Source: Bradyrhizobium sp. Tv2a-2 (GTDB lineage: Bacteria > Pseudomonadota > Alphaproteobacteria > Rhizobiales > Xanthobacteraceae). Taken from it: DNA of 64,000 nt. The position numbers were made by a program, and so were the translations under genes. Positions 53,144-61,905 of the stretch are shown here, piece by piece. Location of the stretch: assembly GCF_000472425.1 (NCBI RefSeq), contig NZ_AXAI01000001.1, positions 372,001 to 436,000 of the forward strand, read 5' to 3'. The notes beneath the pieces are model-generated. The model saw nothing but the letters and a program-made list of their open reading frames with translations. It had not been told where the DNA came from and searched no databases. Position 1 is the first letter of the stretch, and every line of letters starts with the position of its first letter.

Positions 53144-53778
53144 CCACGACCGACAAGCAGGACCCCCGACAGGGATTCTTGCCGCGCGTCTGGAATTTTA
53201 CGCTGGAGCTGCTCGACGTGCTGCTGCGCCCGAGCTCGATCTTCGGGCTCGGCATCCTGGTGCTTGCCGGCTTCGCCGCGGGCGTGATCTTCTGGGGGGG
53301 CTTCAACACCGCGCTGGAATTGACCAATACCGAAAAGTTCTGCACCTCCTGCCACGAGATGCGCGACAACGTGTTCGCGGAGCTGAAATCGACTATCCAT
53401 TTCACCAACCGCTCCGGCGTGCGCGCAAGCTGCCCGGACTGCCACGTCCCGCACAACTGGACCGACAAGATCGCGCGCAAGATGCAGGCCTCCAAGGAGG
53501 TCTGGGGCCATCTGTTCGGCTCCATCGACAACCGCGACAAGTTCCTCGACAAACGGCTGGAGCTCGCCGAGCATGAATGGGCGCGTTTCAAAGCCAATGA
53601 TTCCCTGGAATGCCGCAACTGCCACAGCGCACAGTCCATGGACATCACCAAGCAGTCGCCGCGCGCCGCGGCCGCGCATGAGCGCTATCTCTTCCCGGGC
53701 GAGAAGACCTGCATCGACTGCCACAAGGGCATCGCCCACCACCTCCCGGACATGCGGGGTGTCCCAGGCTGGCAGTAG
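53140..53778 (+). CDS. napC: membrane-anchored tetraheme cytochrome c
   Basis: A 212-residue NapC/NirT protein that oxidises quinol and reduces NapB. One N-terminal membrane helix spans about residues 32-52 ([19 protein letters not shown]). Four CxxCH sites follow: CTSCHEM, CPDCHVP, CRNCHSA and CIDCHKG. The HHLPDM ending is usual. It is the last gene of napEDABC; napF and napG/H are not present. The ATGA overlap with napB indicates coupled translation. Confidence 0.95.
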   Translation: MTTTDKQDPRQGFLPRVWNFTLELLDVLLRPSSIFGLGILVLAGFAAGVIFWGGFNTALELTNTEKFCTSCHEMRDNVFAELKSTIHFTNRSGVRASCPDCHVPHNWTDKIARKMQASKEVWGHLFGSIDNRDKFLDKRLELAEHEWARFKANDSLECRNCHSAQSMDITKQSPRAAAAHERYLFPGEKTCIDCHKGIAHHLPDMRGVPGWQ

Positions 53779-53875
53779 CGGGCAATAGGTCCGAAACGAG
53801 CCGCTTGCGTCATGCGCGCGAATGGCTAGGTTCTCGGTCCGCGCTGCCCGGGGCAGCGCCGATTCCCGCTGGACC

Positions 53876-54994
53876 ATGACCACTTTCTCTCCGCACCAGG
53901 ATTCCGCGCTGAAAGCCGTTGCCGACTGGCTCAAGGCGAAACCCGGCCGGGCCGGCACGCCGCAGGTGTTCCGCCTGTTCGGTTTTGCCGGCACCGGCAA
54001 GACCACACTCGCCCGGCACATTGCGGAAGGTGTTGATGGCGAGGTGAAGTTCGCAGCCTTCACCGGCAAGGCCGCACTCGTGATGCGCAACAAGGGCTGC
54101 GACAGTGCCTCCACCATCCATTCGCTGATCTACCGCGCGCGGGAGAGCGGCGAGGAGCAGCCGAGTTTTGAACTCTGGGACGACGCGCCGGCCTCGAAAG
54201 CGAAGCTGATCGTGATCGATGAATGCTCCATGGTCGATGCCGACATGGGGCGCGATCTGCTCTCCTTCGAGTGCCCCCTGCTCGTGCTCGGCGACCCCGC
54301 GCAATTGCCACCGATCCAGGGCGGCGGCTTCTTCACCGCGGATGAGCCGGACGCCATGCTGACCGAGGTGCACCGCCAGGCGCAGGACGATCCGATCGTG
54401 CGGATGTCGATGGATGTGCGCGAGGGCCGGCGGCTCGAATACGGCAGCTTCGGCGACAGCGAGGTCATTCCACGCAGCGGACTGGATCCGGACCGCGTGA
54501 TGCAGGCGGACCAGGTGCTGGTCGGCCGCAACAACACCCGCCGCGCCTACAACATGCGGATGCGGCAGCGGCAGAACATCGAGGATCCCCTGCCGGTCGG
54601 CGGCGACAAGCTGGTGTGCCTGCGCAACAACCGCAAGAAGGGCCTGTTCAACGGCGGCCTCTGGCGGGTGCGCTCGCGTACGCCAGGACGATCGAAGACG
54701 TCGCGCATCATGACCATGCGGGTGATGCCGGATGAGGATTTTGGCCACAAGGTGACAAAAGTCTCCGTACGCCAGGACTGCTTCGAGGGCGGTGTCGAGG
54801 CGATCCCGTGGGAGCAGCGCAAGCCCTACGACGAGTTCGACTACGGCTATGTGCTGACCGTGCACAAGTCGCAGGGCTCGCAATGGGACGACGTCGTGCT
54901 GTTCGACGAGAGCTTTGCGTTCCAGGACAGCCGTGCACGGTGGCTGTACACGGGGATCACGCGGGCGGCGAAGCGGCTGTCCATCGTGGTGTGA
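53876..54994 (+). CDS. RecD-like ATP-dependent DNA helicase
   Basis: A 372-residue SF1 helicase. It shows LFGFAGTGKTTLARH near 33, IVIDECSMVD near 115, LLVLGDPAQLPPI near 140, and near the end a UvrD_C_2-like segment YVLTVHKSQGSQWDDVVL plus TGITRAAKRLSIV. The size and motifs fit stand-alone RecD-like/Dda-like helicases of alphaproteobacteria rather than the RecBCD subunit. The start MTTFSPHQD at 53876 is chosen by the family opening; an ATG 54 bases upstream adds unmatched residues. It follows napC by 97 bases on the same strand, with no functional tie evident. Confidence 0.85.
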   Translation: MTTFSPHQDSALKAVADWLKAKPGRAGTPQVFRLFGFAGTGKTTLARHIAEGVDGEVKFAAFTGKAALVMRNKGCDSASTIHSLIYRARESGEEQPSFELWDDAPASKAKLIVIDECSMVDADMGRDLLSFECPLLVLGDPAQLPPIQGGGFFTADEPDAMLTEVHRQAQDDPIVRMSMDVREGRRLEYGSFGDSEVIPRSGLDPDRVMQADQVLVGRNNTRRAYNMRMRQRQNIEDPLPVGGDKLVCLRNNRKKGLFNGGLWRVRSRTPGRSKTSRIMTMRVMPDEDFGHKVTKVSVRQDCFEGGVEAIPWEQRKPYDEFDYGYVLTVHKSQGSQWDDVVLFDESFAFQDSRARWLYTGITRAAKRLSIVV

Positions 54995-55019
54995 TTGATA
55001 ACCGTCGTGATTGATGACC

Positions 55020-55121
55020 GTCATTCCGGGGCGATGCATTAGCATCGAACTACGGTGCGCAATTGCGCACCTGAGAATCTCAAGGTAGCGGGTTCGCCTC
55101 TGCGAGACGCCCCGGAATGAC
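55020..55121. repeat. palindromic intergenic repeat (GTCATTCCGGGGC type)
   Basis: A roughly 100-base element with terminal inverted repeats GTCATTCCGGGGC and GCCCCGGAATGAC. The interior contains the small palindromes GATGCATTAGCATC and TGCGCAATTGCGCA. It lies between the helicase and msrA. Repeats with these ends occur widely between genes in Bradyrhizobium chromosomes; only one copy is in this window. Confidence 0.75.
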
Positions 55122-55288
55122 CGAGGCCGCATGGTGACGTTCACATTTCACGGACTCGTGTGACCCAGCCTGTAACAACGGCCGAGGAGTTTCCGTATCT
55201 TGGGAGCATCCGGGGAAGGCACGCGTGGCTATCCAGCGCGGGCCCTTCGGCCTAAGCTCGAACCTCATTGCCTCAAAGAGGACATGCC

Positions 55289-56002
55289 ATGCGGAACCGC
55301 CCCTTCAGCCGTTTTTCGCTCCTTGTTGCCGCCGCAGGTGCGCTGGCGGCCGCAGCCTTCGCGCTCGCGCCGCTCAAGGCCGCCGAGGATGCGGTAGTGA
55401 TCCCGCCGCCGGCGTCCGATGTTCCCGCTGCCGACGGCATCCAGACCGTGGTGCTGTCCGGCGGCTGCTTCTGGGGCGTACAGGGCGTGTTCCAGCACAC
55501 GGCCGGCGTGGTCAGCGCGGTGTCCGGTTATTCCGGCGGCAGCAAGGCCAACGCCCAGTACGAGCTGGTCTCGACCGGGACCACCGGGCATGCCGAATCC
55601 GTCCAGGTCAAATACGATCCGCAGAAGATTTCCTATGGCAAGATCCTGCAGATCTTCTTCTCGGTCGCGCACGACCCGACCCAGTTGAACCGCCAGGGCC
55701 CGGACTCCGGCACGCAATATCGCTCGGCGATCTTCACGACCTCCGATGCGCAGAAGAAGGTCGCGGACGCCTACATCGTGCAGCTCGACGGTGCCAAGGT
55801 CTACCCCAAGCCGATCGTGACCAAGGTCGGCTCGCTGGAAGCTTTCTACCCGGCGGAAAGCTATCATCAGGACTACCTGACGCTTCACCCGAGCCAACCC
55901 TATATTGCGTATAATGACCTGCCGAAGATCGAAAATCTGAAGAAGCTGTTCGCGGCAAACTATCAAGAGAAGCCGACGCTGGTACGAAGCGTTTCGAACT
56001 AG
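55289..56002 (+). CDS. msrA: peptide-methionine (S)-S-oxide reductase, exported
   Basis: A 237-residue MsrA. The catalytic motif GGCFWGVQGVF lies near residue 60, and GHAESVQVKYDP, FFSVAHDPTQLNRQGPD and YRSAIF follow as expected. Unlike most MsrA it has a long N-terminus with a Sec signal (MRNRPFSRFSLLVAAAGAL; cleavage near LKAAED at about 32), so it should repair oxidised methionine in the periplasm. The ATG at 55289 has an AGAGGA site; an ATG five bases earlier is out of frame. msrB follows after 24 bases. Confidence 0.93.
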   Translation: MRNRPFSRFSLLVAAAGALAAAAFALAPLKAAEDAVVIPPPASDVPAADGIQTVVLSGGCFWGVQGVFQHTAGVVSAVSGYSGGSKANAQYELVSTGTTGHAESVQVKYDPQKISYGKILQIFFSVAHDPTQLNRQGPDSGTQYRSAIFTTSDAQKKVADAYIVQLDGAKVYPKPIVTKVGSLEAFYPAESYHQDYLTLHPSQPYIAYNDLPKIENLKKLFAANYQEKPTLVRSVSN

Positions 56003-56026
56003 CACCAGGCGCTCAAGGGAGATTTC

Positions 56027-56437
56027 ATGTCTGATACCAAGACCACCAACAAGATGACCAAGAGCGAAGAACAGTGGCGGCGCGAACTGACGCCGATGCA
56101 ATATGCGGTGCTGCGCGAGAAAGCGACCGAGCGGCCGTTCTCCGGCGAATATGAGCATGAGCACCGGCCGGGCAGCTATGCCTGCGCCGGCTGCGGCCAG
56201 GAGCTGTTCGATTCCGACGCCAAGTTCGATTCCGGTTGCGGCTGGCCGAGCTTCACGCAGCCGGCCGCCGAGAGCCACGTCGACGAGGAAGCCGACTTCA
56301 GCCATGGCATGAGCCGCACCGAGGTGCTGTGCTCCAAATGCAGCGGCCATCTCGGCCACGTCTTCAATGACGGACCGGGTCCGACGGGCTTGCGCTATTG
56401 CATCAACTCGGCGGCGCTGAAGCTCAAGCCGCGGTAG
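56027..56437 (+). CDS. msrB: peptide-methionine (R)-S-oxide reductase
   Basis: A 136-residue MsrB without a signal peptide. Two zinc CxxC pairs are visible (CAGCGQELF near 46 and [12 protein letters not shown] near 95). The catalytic cysteine is in RYCINSAAL near 125, and [10 protein letters not shown] lies near 64. It reduces the R epimer of methionine sulfoxide and is adjacent to msrA. Since msrA appears exported and msrB cytoplasmic, the two may act in different compartments. A strong terminator follows. Confidence 0.94.
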   Translation: MSDTKTTNKMTKSEEQWRRELTPMQYAVLREKATERPFSGEYEHEHRPGSYACAGCGQELFDSDAKFDSGCGWPSFTQPAAESHVDEEADFSHGMSRTEVLCSKCSGHLGHVFNDGPGPTGLRYCINSAALKLKPR

Positions 56438-56472
56438 GCCTTCGCTGCCGCGATCCCAGCAGACCTCCTCCC

Positions 56473-56502
56473 GCAACCGGGGTACCCCGGTTGCGCATTT
56501 TT
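56473..56502 (+). terminator. rho-independent terminator after msrB
   Basis: Stem GCAACCGGG (56473-56481) and CCCGGTTGC (56486-56494), loop GTAC, followed by GCATTTTT. Confidence 0.9.
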
Positions 56503-56837
56503 GATTTACGTAAGTCGGGCAAACATGACTTGGGTTTGGGGTCAGCTGTGGTGTGAGCCCGCGTGGAACTTGGATTTCGAGGTCGCCGGACGACCCCGAC
56601 GGGCCAGTCAATTCAACCTTACCGTTAACCCTGCTTTGGCCACTGAGCGGGCTGCCAGCACGAATGCTCCGCGGAACTTGCTCGTTTTGCGAGCAGCCGG
56701 CGTGCCGATCGCACTGCGTTCACATCCTGGTCCGCCTCATCATGTCGCAGGGTGCAATCAACAAAGGGAGTTGAAAATCGCCGACCAATTAGCGGATGCT
56801 TGGCCTGCAAATTCGTTTTCAAATCATTGAGGCGAGA
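56503..56837. other. intergenic region between msrB and the cupin gene
   Basis: Some 335 bases without a supported gene. Short frames on both strands lack codon bias and recognisable motifs. The promoter of the cupin gene presumably lies here, but no clear boxes were found. Confidence 0.4.
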
Positions 56838-57323
56838 ATGCCACTGCCACTTATTGAAACTGGACATTGTAACGTCGATCTTAAGCCGTCGCCGATCAAG
56901 CAATCCTGGATCATAGACGGTAATCCCGAGGCCCGGTCGCACCGGCTGTCGGTCAGCGCGGACGGAGCCGCTACAACGGTGATCTGGTCCTGCACCGAGG
57001 GCAAGTTCAACTGGTACTACGATGTCGACGAGACCATCATGATCCTCGAAGGATCGATCGTCATCGAGAGCGACGGCACGCCGCCGAAGCGCTATGGCGT
57101 CGGTGACGTGATCTTTTTCCGCGGCGGCGCGCATGCCAGATGGCACGTCGAAGGCTATGTGAAGAAGGTCGCCTTCTGCCGCCAGACCAATCCGATCGGA
57201 TTCAATTTAGTCATCCGGGCCGTCAACAAGCTCAAGCGGATACTCGTCAGGATGCCGGCGAGGCACGCGCTGAGATTGTGGATGTCCACGGCGATATTAA
57301 ACGGCTCGATCTTTGGCATTTAG
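56838..57323 (+). CDS. cupin domain-containing protein (DUF861-like)
   Basis: A 161-residue protein. The start MPLPLIETGHCNVDL is chosen because it begins the domain; a frame 42 bases longer is possible. The cupin core is seen in VIWSCTEGKFNWYYDVDETIMILEGSIVIESD (in parts, about residues 52-80) and KRYGVGDVIFFRGGAHARWHV near 85-105. Members of DUF861 are small beta-barrels related to (S)-ureidoglycine aminohydrolase and similar enzymes. A C-terminal extension of about 50 basic residues is unusual. No partner gene is near. Confidence 0.75.
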   Translation: MPLPLIETGHCNVDLKPSPIKQSWIIDGNPEARSHRLSVSADGAATTVIWSCTEGKFNWYYDVDETIMILEGSIVIESDGTPPKRYGVGDVIFFRGGAHARWHVEGYVKKVAFCRQTNPIGFNLVIRAVNKLKRILVRMPARHALRLWMSTAILNGSIFGI

Positions 57324-57616
57324 CCAGGCGTGCAGTCTGCGCACCGCATGCATCGCTCCTGTTGCGTGCGGCGAGTTCAGGATCGGCGCTCGGCGAATTT
57401 CATCTATACTCAAAGCCGCGGCCGATGAGCCTGAGGGTTGATCCCGCACGATCCGTGTCATTGTAGCGAGCGCCCAGCGCGGTCGCGATGCGCGCTCTGT
57501 GTTGTGATTCCCACACTGCCGCTGAAAAAGCGTCTGTTGGTCGCTTTTCGAACAGACGGATCAATCCGTCCGTTTCAACCTGCCTTCACCGGGAGCATCG
57601 GCTGGGGAGGGCGAGG

Positions 57617-57853
57617 ATGGAACGTTCCCTGATAACTGACATGCCGCGCGACAAATACGTCGAACGGTGCAAGCAGCGGGCCTTCGATTATCTCGATCGA
57701 GGCGATCTCAAGAACGCGGTCGCGTTGTTCGTCCGCGATATGAATGCCCGTACCGATTGCGAATTGCCGCACCACTTGGCAGAGCTTGGCGTTTCATTGC
57801 TGATTGGGGGCGATGCGCCAGGTTTGAAGGTGCTGATCGAAGGGTTGAGATGA
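57617..57853 (+). CDS. small conserved hypothetical protein, 78 residues
   Basis: A 78-residue, probably cytoplasmic helical protein starting MERSLITDMPRDKY, with a good GGAGG-type ribosome site just upstream. The helical pattern CKQRAFDYLDRGDLKNAVALF resembles a single TPR-like hairpin. No function is recognised. The 293 bases before it and the 298 bases after it contain no other supported gene. Confidence 0.55.
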   Translation: MERSLITDMPRDKYVERCKQRAFDYLDRGDLKNAVALFVRDMNARTDCELPHHLAELGVSLLIGGDAPGLKVLIEGLR

Positions 57854-58151
57854 CGGTTCAACGATCTTCCATCGTTTGAAATCACATCGTACGAAATCCC
57901 CGGCAGCCCGAGCTCTTGCGAGCATTGATGCCCTACGGCCGTGCAGCCGGTTTTTGAAGCCCCGTTTCCCCGATCAACAGTTTCGTAATGACCACGCGCT
58001 TTCCGATGCGGGGGCATGGCAGCGCACGGCATTCCCATCGACGATGCCTCATAAAGAGCTTCTCGCGTGGAACCGCCCGCAATAATGTGCTTTGTTGCTC
58101 CCATCAGCGCGGCGGATGGGCTGTTTGCGGCCGCCTGGCAGGGAGGGTACG

Positions 58152-58316
58152 ATGTCCCTTGGGCTGATCCTGATCATCCTGGTGATCATCTATCTGTTCG
58201 GCGGCTTGAGCGGCCGTTTCGGGGGCTACGGCTACGGGCTCGGCCATTCCGGCATCGGGCTCGGCGGGGTAATTTTGGTGGTTTTGCTGGTGCTGGTGCT
58301 GCTGGGCAAGATCTGA
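58152..58316 (+). CDS. DUF3309-like small membrane protein
   Basis: A 54-residue protein, MSLGLILIILVIIYLFGGL, then a glycine/tyrosine-rich loop (GRFGGYGYGLGHSG), then GVILVVLLVLVLLGKI. Two hydrophobic helices flanking a Gly-rich turn are the hallmark of DUF3309, a family often induced by stress in rhizobia. A GGAGGG ribosome site precedes the ATG at 58152; a longer upstream frame is not supported. Function unknown. Confidence 0.75.
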   Translation: MSLGLILIILVIIYLFGGLSGRFGGYGYGLGHSGIGLGGVILVVLLVLVLLGKI

Positions 58317-58327
58317 TCCTCTAAATA

Positions 58328-58351
58328 CCTGAAAAATATCAGTTTTTCAGG
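58328..58351. terminator. hairpin after the DUF3309-like gene
   Basis: Perfect stem CCTGAAAAA (58328-58336) and TTTTTCAGG (58343-58351) with a 6-base loop. It lies 12 bases past the stop. The T-run is inside the stem, so it may act as a terminator in either direction. Confidence 0.5.
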
Positions 58352-58423
58352 ATTTAACGAGCCGAATCCCGATTCACGAATTGAATTTTCAGGATTCGCA
58401 ATTCTGTCAAGAAAGCCTATATT
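58344..58423 (+). promoter_or_regulatory. candidate promoter with paired direct repeats
   Basis: TTTTCAGGATT occurs twice, at 58344-58354 and 58386-58396, start points 42 bases apart (four helical turns). The second copy overlaps a -35-like TTCGCA (58395-58400), followed after 17 bases by the -10-like TATATT (58418-58423). The unit precedes the gene at 58529. A regulator binding both copies is an inference. Confidence 0.4.
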
Positions 58424-58528
58424 AGGCAGTGAAGATCACGTGCACGGTACGGCCGCTGGTTACGGTTCGACCGACGCCCAAATCCCACACTCGCGCTAGC
58501 GCCAAGAAGAGAGAAGAGGTCCTCGACC

Positions 58529-58816
58529 ATGCGTCCTATGCGTCCGTTCAACTTCAACACCGCCGCCGAACTTTTTCCCGCCGCCATTCGCAAGAAGAAA
58601 CGGGCGGGCTTTACCTATCGGCGATTTGGCACTGCGGCCGAAGCCGTCCGCTTCGCTATCGAGGAGTTGCCGGCGGATTCGCTGAACGGTGCTTACCTGC
58701 AGGTCGAGGAGGCCCGCTTCGACCAGAGCGGCATCCGCTCGCTCTATGAGAGCGAGGCCTTCCCGCTGCCGCGCCGCGAGCGCGTCACCGCCGACGGGGA
58801 CAAGGACGCCGCGTAA
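58529..58816 (+). CDS. conserved hypothetical protein, 95 residues
   Basis: A 95-residue basic protein starting [17 protein letters not shown], with a strong AGAAGAGG ribosome site. A central [21 protein letters not shown] and a charged C-terminus ([15 protein letters not shown]) resemble small uncharacterised proteins common in Bradyrhizobiaceae. No motif or function is recognised. It lies behind a plausible promoter with paired direct repeats. Confidence 0.65.
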   Translation: MRPMRPFNFNTAAELFPAAIRKKKRAGFTYRRFGTAAEAVRFAIEELPADSLNGAYLQVEEARFDQSGIRSLYESEAFPLPRRERVTADGDKDAA

Positions 58817-59034
58817 TCAAGGTCCGGTCTTCAGGCAGCGCCCTCGGACATGGGTCCCGGGGCGCTTTTTCTTTTGGGCAGGATGGTGCCGCGCGCTCGG
58901 CCCTCGCCCCGCTTGCGGGCATAGGCCGGATCGCATTGTTAGGAGCGATCCAAGAGAGGGGGACTTTCCGGGAGTTCGGTGCTTGGAGATAAGCCCCTCC
59001 CCCGCAGAGCGGGTGAGGGAGCCAGGCACTCGGC

Positions 59035-59571
59035 TCAATGAGGCTGCCGCTCAAGCCAACGGCGCAGCAGCCGCGCATTGCGCATGTTGGCGCGGAACAA
59101 CACGTCGAAGGCGTCGCCTGCGACCGGCACCGCGCCGACCACGCCCTGGACTGCGACATTGCCGAGCATGCGTGCGGTGAGATGCCAGGGCGCGCCCAGC
59201 GCCCGCGCCTCGCGCACCACCCAGAGCGACAAAGCGGCGGCGATGATATCGCCGACCACGGGGATCAGGCCGATGATACCGTCGACGCCATAGCGGATCT
59301 TGGTGCCCGGCAGGATGAAGGCAATGTCGAGCAGTTTTGCGATCATCTCGAGCCGCTGCAGCCGCTGCTCGCGGCTGAGATCGCCGAATGGGTTGGCGGC
59401 GGTGAAATCGAACTGAAACGCACCCGACCGGCGCAACGCGTCAGCGGGAATCTCGCGTCCCTCCTGGTCGATGACCGGTCCGCGCGCCTCCGCATGGGAG
59501 AAGGTCGCGCGCGAGGTCCGCGGCCTGTCGGCACGGCTTCGGAATCTGACGTCGTCATCCTGCATCGTCAT
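59035..59571 (-). CDS. DUF4112 domain-containing membrane protein
   Basis: A 178-residue protein. Residues about 1-70 are hydrophilic. From about 75 the DUF4112 core is clear: LEMIAKLLDIAFILPGTKIRYGVDGIIGLIPVVGDII (in parts), and near 145 GNVAVQGVVGAVPVAGDAFDVLFRAN. Two short hydrophobic segments suggest membrane association. Function unknown. An ATG two codons downstream is an equally good start. The 218 bases after its stop up to 58817 hold no supported gene. Confidence 0.8.
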   Translation of the reverse strand: MTMQDDDVRFRSRADRPRTSRATFSHAEARGPVIDQEGREIPADALRRSGAFQFDFTAANPFGDLSREQRLQRLEMIAKLLDIAFILPGTKIRYGVDGIIGLIPVVGDIIAAALSLWVVREARALGAPWHLTARMLGNVAVQGVVGAVPVAGDAFDVLFRANMRNARLLRRWLERQPH

Positions 59572-59627
59572 TCCAGACTAACGCCTCGGCACGGCACAAG
59601 TTGCGTCGCACATAGCGGCGGACCGGC

Positions 59628-60047
59628 TCACGCAGCCGCCGCCTCCTGCACGTCGGAATATCGATGTGCCAGGAACGACGACAAGGTGGCCGGGATGAAG
59701 CCGACCAGGCCGTACATCACAAATTGCAGCGCGCCGCTGTCCGGGCCGCGCGAGCCATACATCAACTCCGCGGCGCCAAAACCGACCAGCCCGACCAGCA
59801 GCACACGCAAGAGCGGCACGATGCGTTTGACGTGCCACAAGATGTCGTCGACCGCGCCTAACATCAGCGCCGGCAGGATGCCGAACAGATAGCTGTATTG
59901 CAGCGTCTTGAAGAACACGGCGAACAGCTTGCCGACCTCGGCGAAGCTCGCACCGCTCAGATAGCCGGACATCATCGTGGTGGTCAGCAACAGCCAGAAC
60001 CCGCCGAAAAACGGCCCGATCGCAGCGAAGATCACATAGCGTCTCAT
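59628..60047 (-). CDS. conserved small integral membrane protein
   Basis: A 139-residue protein with about four hydrophobic helices: AAIGPFFGGFWLLLTTTMM near 8-28, YLFGILPALMLGAV near 53-67, VPLLRVLLVGLVGFGAAEL near 77-95 and FVMYGLVGFIPATLSSFLA near 108-127. Coding pattern and start context are good. I do not recognise the family with confidence. It is co-directional with the DUF4112 gene, 56 bases apart, so both could be in one transcript. Confidence 0.6.
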   Translation of the reverse strand: MRRYVIFAAIGPFFGGFWLLLTTTMMSGYLSGASFAEVGKLFAVFFKTLQYSYLFGILPALMLGAVDDILWHVKRIVPLLRVLLVGLVGFGAAELMYGSRGPDSGALQFVMYGLVGFIPATLSSFLAHRYSDVQEAAAA

Positions 60048-60198
60048 TGCGGTCCCTTGGTCCTCCGACAGCGGTTATAGCAGGACGGTGTCAGGCCATG
60101 ACAAAAATCGCTGGAAGGGTGGCGATGAGGTTGGCTGTCGTCTCATCGTCATGGCCGGGCTCGACACGGGCCCGACGGAGCGCGATGCACGAAGCCCC

Positions 60199-61869
60199 TC
60201 ACTCCCCCCAGGCCGCGAACGCGTCCTCGAAGGCACGCTCGCCGGGGGGACCTTTCTCGATCGCGATGATGGCGCGGCGCTGGTTGGCATAGACCAGCGG
60301 CACGTCGAACCAGGAGCGCTCTTTCAACAGCTGGATGTTGCGCGAGCGGTCGGCATCGACATTGGAGAGACCAACCAGGAAGAAGCCGTCGGTGACCTTC
60401 ACCGCGAGGCCCGCAAGCGGCGTGCCGCGCGCCTGCTCGTTCGACTTCATCAGGATGCCGGGCACGTTGGCGACGCCACCGCCGGCGAAGTCGGGCGGCA
60501 GGATGAAGGTGAGCTCGGCGGTGTGGCTTGCAGGAAGTGACGAGTCGGTGTTGCGGCGGAACGACATCGTCATCTTGAACTTGCGGTCGGGCACCTCGAT
60601 GTCGGCGCGCACCGCGATATCGGCCGCCTGGCCGCTCGACCCCTTCACGGGCTCGGTGCGCCAGACCACGGTGCCGACATATTGCTTGCCCTTGGGATCG
60701 GACGGATCCTCGTCATAAAGCACGACCCTCTGCGCGACCGGCGCGACCTGCTCGGACGACGATGGCTGGCCGACGCGATCGGCGATCTTCGGCTTGGTCA
60801 CCGGGGTGGCCGCCGTGTCCTTCGGCGCCTCCACCGAGGGGGCGGACTTGAACATGCCGGCGACCGTGGTCACCGCCGTCTTGCCCCAGAGGATGCCCGC
60901 GCCGACCAGGATCAAGACGATGCCGATGGCAATCGCGCTCTTGAACGGAAACATCGAGCCTGAACGCACGCGCTTGGTCGGCTCGCGGTCGGTCGCGATG
61001 CGCGGACGCGGACCGGCGGCCTGCGGCGCGTAGCGATCGGCTTCCTCGATTGACTCGTCGTAGGAATAAGGCTCGTCCGCCTCCGCGCCGCGATCGTCGA
61101 GGCTCGGCTCGATGCGCTCGAACTCCGGCGATGGCACATTGGCGTAGGTTTTGCGCGCAGCTCGGCTCGCTTGGGCGGCGGCGCGGCCGAGATCGTCGGT
61201 ATCGGCTGTGATGTCGCGGAAGCCGCGCACGGGGGCCGGCGGCGGGCCGTTGGTGTCGGCGCCACGGCGCGGCGGCCCACCGCGGTCACGGCCGGGCGGC
61301 GGCAACGGGGGCTCCTCCGGCGCGCCGGCCTGCGGCATGGGCGCCCGGTCACGGCCCGGAAACGGTGGCGGCGGAGGAGGCTCGGAGCGCGGACTGCGCT
61401 GCAGCCGGGTACCTTGATCCGGTGCCGGCGGAGCGTCGGTTATGAGGGGCGGCCGGTCGTTCCGTGACGAGGGGCCCGGGGGCGGCGCAGCCGGACGCGC
61501 CCGGGGCGCCACCGGGCTGGGCGCTTGCTGTGCACCACCAGGCACCGAGCCGTCCGCAGGGCGCGGCGGCGCGGATCGACGCAGCGCATCGCCGGCGCGC
61601 GGGGCGGCAACGGAGCCAGCCCCGCCGCCGCTGGCGCGCGTGGCATCGCGGGCACGCTGGGCGGCTTCCGATTCGACCTTGCGGACTGCTTCTTCCAGGG
61701 ACAGCCGCTCGCGGGTGATCTCCGATTCGCTCAAGGGAGGATCGACGCTGCGCAACTGTGCGATCAGGGCAGCGCGAGCCCGCTCATAGAGCGCACGACG
61801 GCTCTCGCCGGGAGCACTGGGGTCCAGTCCGGCGATCGCGCGGGCAATGAGCGGGTAGTAATCAGCCAT
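60199..61869 (-). CDS. proline-rich single-pass membrane protein of unknown function
   Basis: A 556-residue protein in three parts. Residues about 1-90 are helical (MADYYPLIARAIAGLDP, LSESEITRERLSLEEAVRKVE). About 90-290 is a long Pro/Arg/Gly/Ala-rich disordered linker. A membrane helix (FKSAIAIGIVLILVGAGIL) follows near 310. The C-terminal domain of about 200 residues has RVVLYDEDPSDPKGKQYVGTV and ADIEVPDRKFKMTMSF and should face the periplasm. No known enzyme motif is visible. It lies 36 bases downstream of purA on the same strand. An envelope or morphogenetic role is possible but unsupported. Confidence 0.7.
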   Translation of the reverse strand: MADYYPLIARAIAGLDPSAPGESRRALYERARAALIAQLRSVDPPLSESEITRERLSLEEAVRKVESEAAQRARDATRASGGGAGSVAAPRAGDALRRSAPPRPADGSVPGGAQQAPSPVAPRARPAAPPPGPSSRNDRPPLITDAPPAPDQGTRLQRSPRSEPPPPPPFPGRDRAPMPQAGAPEEPPLPPPGRDRGGPPRRGADTNGPPPAPVRGFRDITADTDDLGRAAAQASRAARKTYANVPSPEFERIEPSLDDRGAEADEPYSYDESIEEADRYAPQAAGPRPRIATDREPTKRVRSGSMFPFKSAIAIGIVLILVGAGILWGKTAVTTVAGMFKSAPSVEAPKDTAATPVTKPKIADRVGQPSSSEQVAPVAQRVVLYDEDPSDPKGKQYVGTVVWRTEPVKGSSGQAADIAVRADIEVPDRKFKMTMSFRRNTDSSLPASHTAELTFILPPDFAGGGVANVPGILMKSNEQARGTPLAGLAVKVTDGFFLVGLSNVDADRSRNIQLLKERSWFDVPLVYANQRRAIIAIEKGPPGERAFEDAFAAWGE

Positions 61870-61905
61870 TTTGGTTTGCTATATGCACGTCCCGGTAATA
61901 TCTCA

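Noticed and set aside
56501..56830. 109-codon plus-strand frame after msrB
   Set aside because: Begins within the terminator region, no recognisable motif or ribosome site.
60138..60175. ATGGCCGGGCTC-like sequence resembling the flbD terminator stem
   Set aside because: The second arm is not complementary enough and no T-run follows, so no terminator is called.
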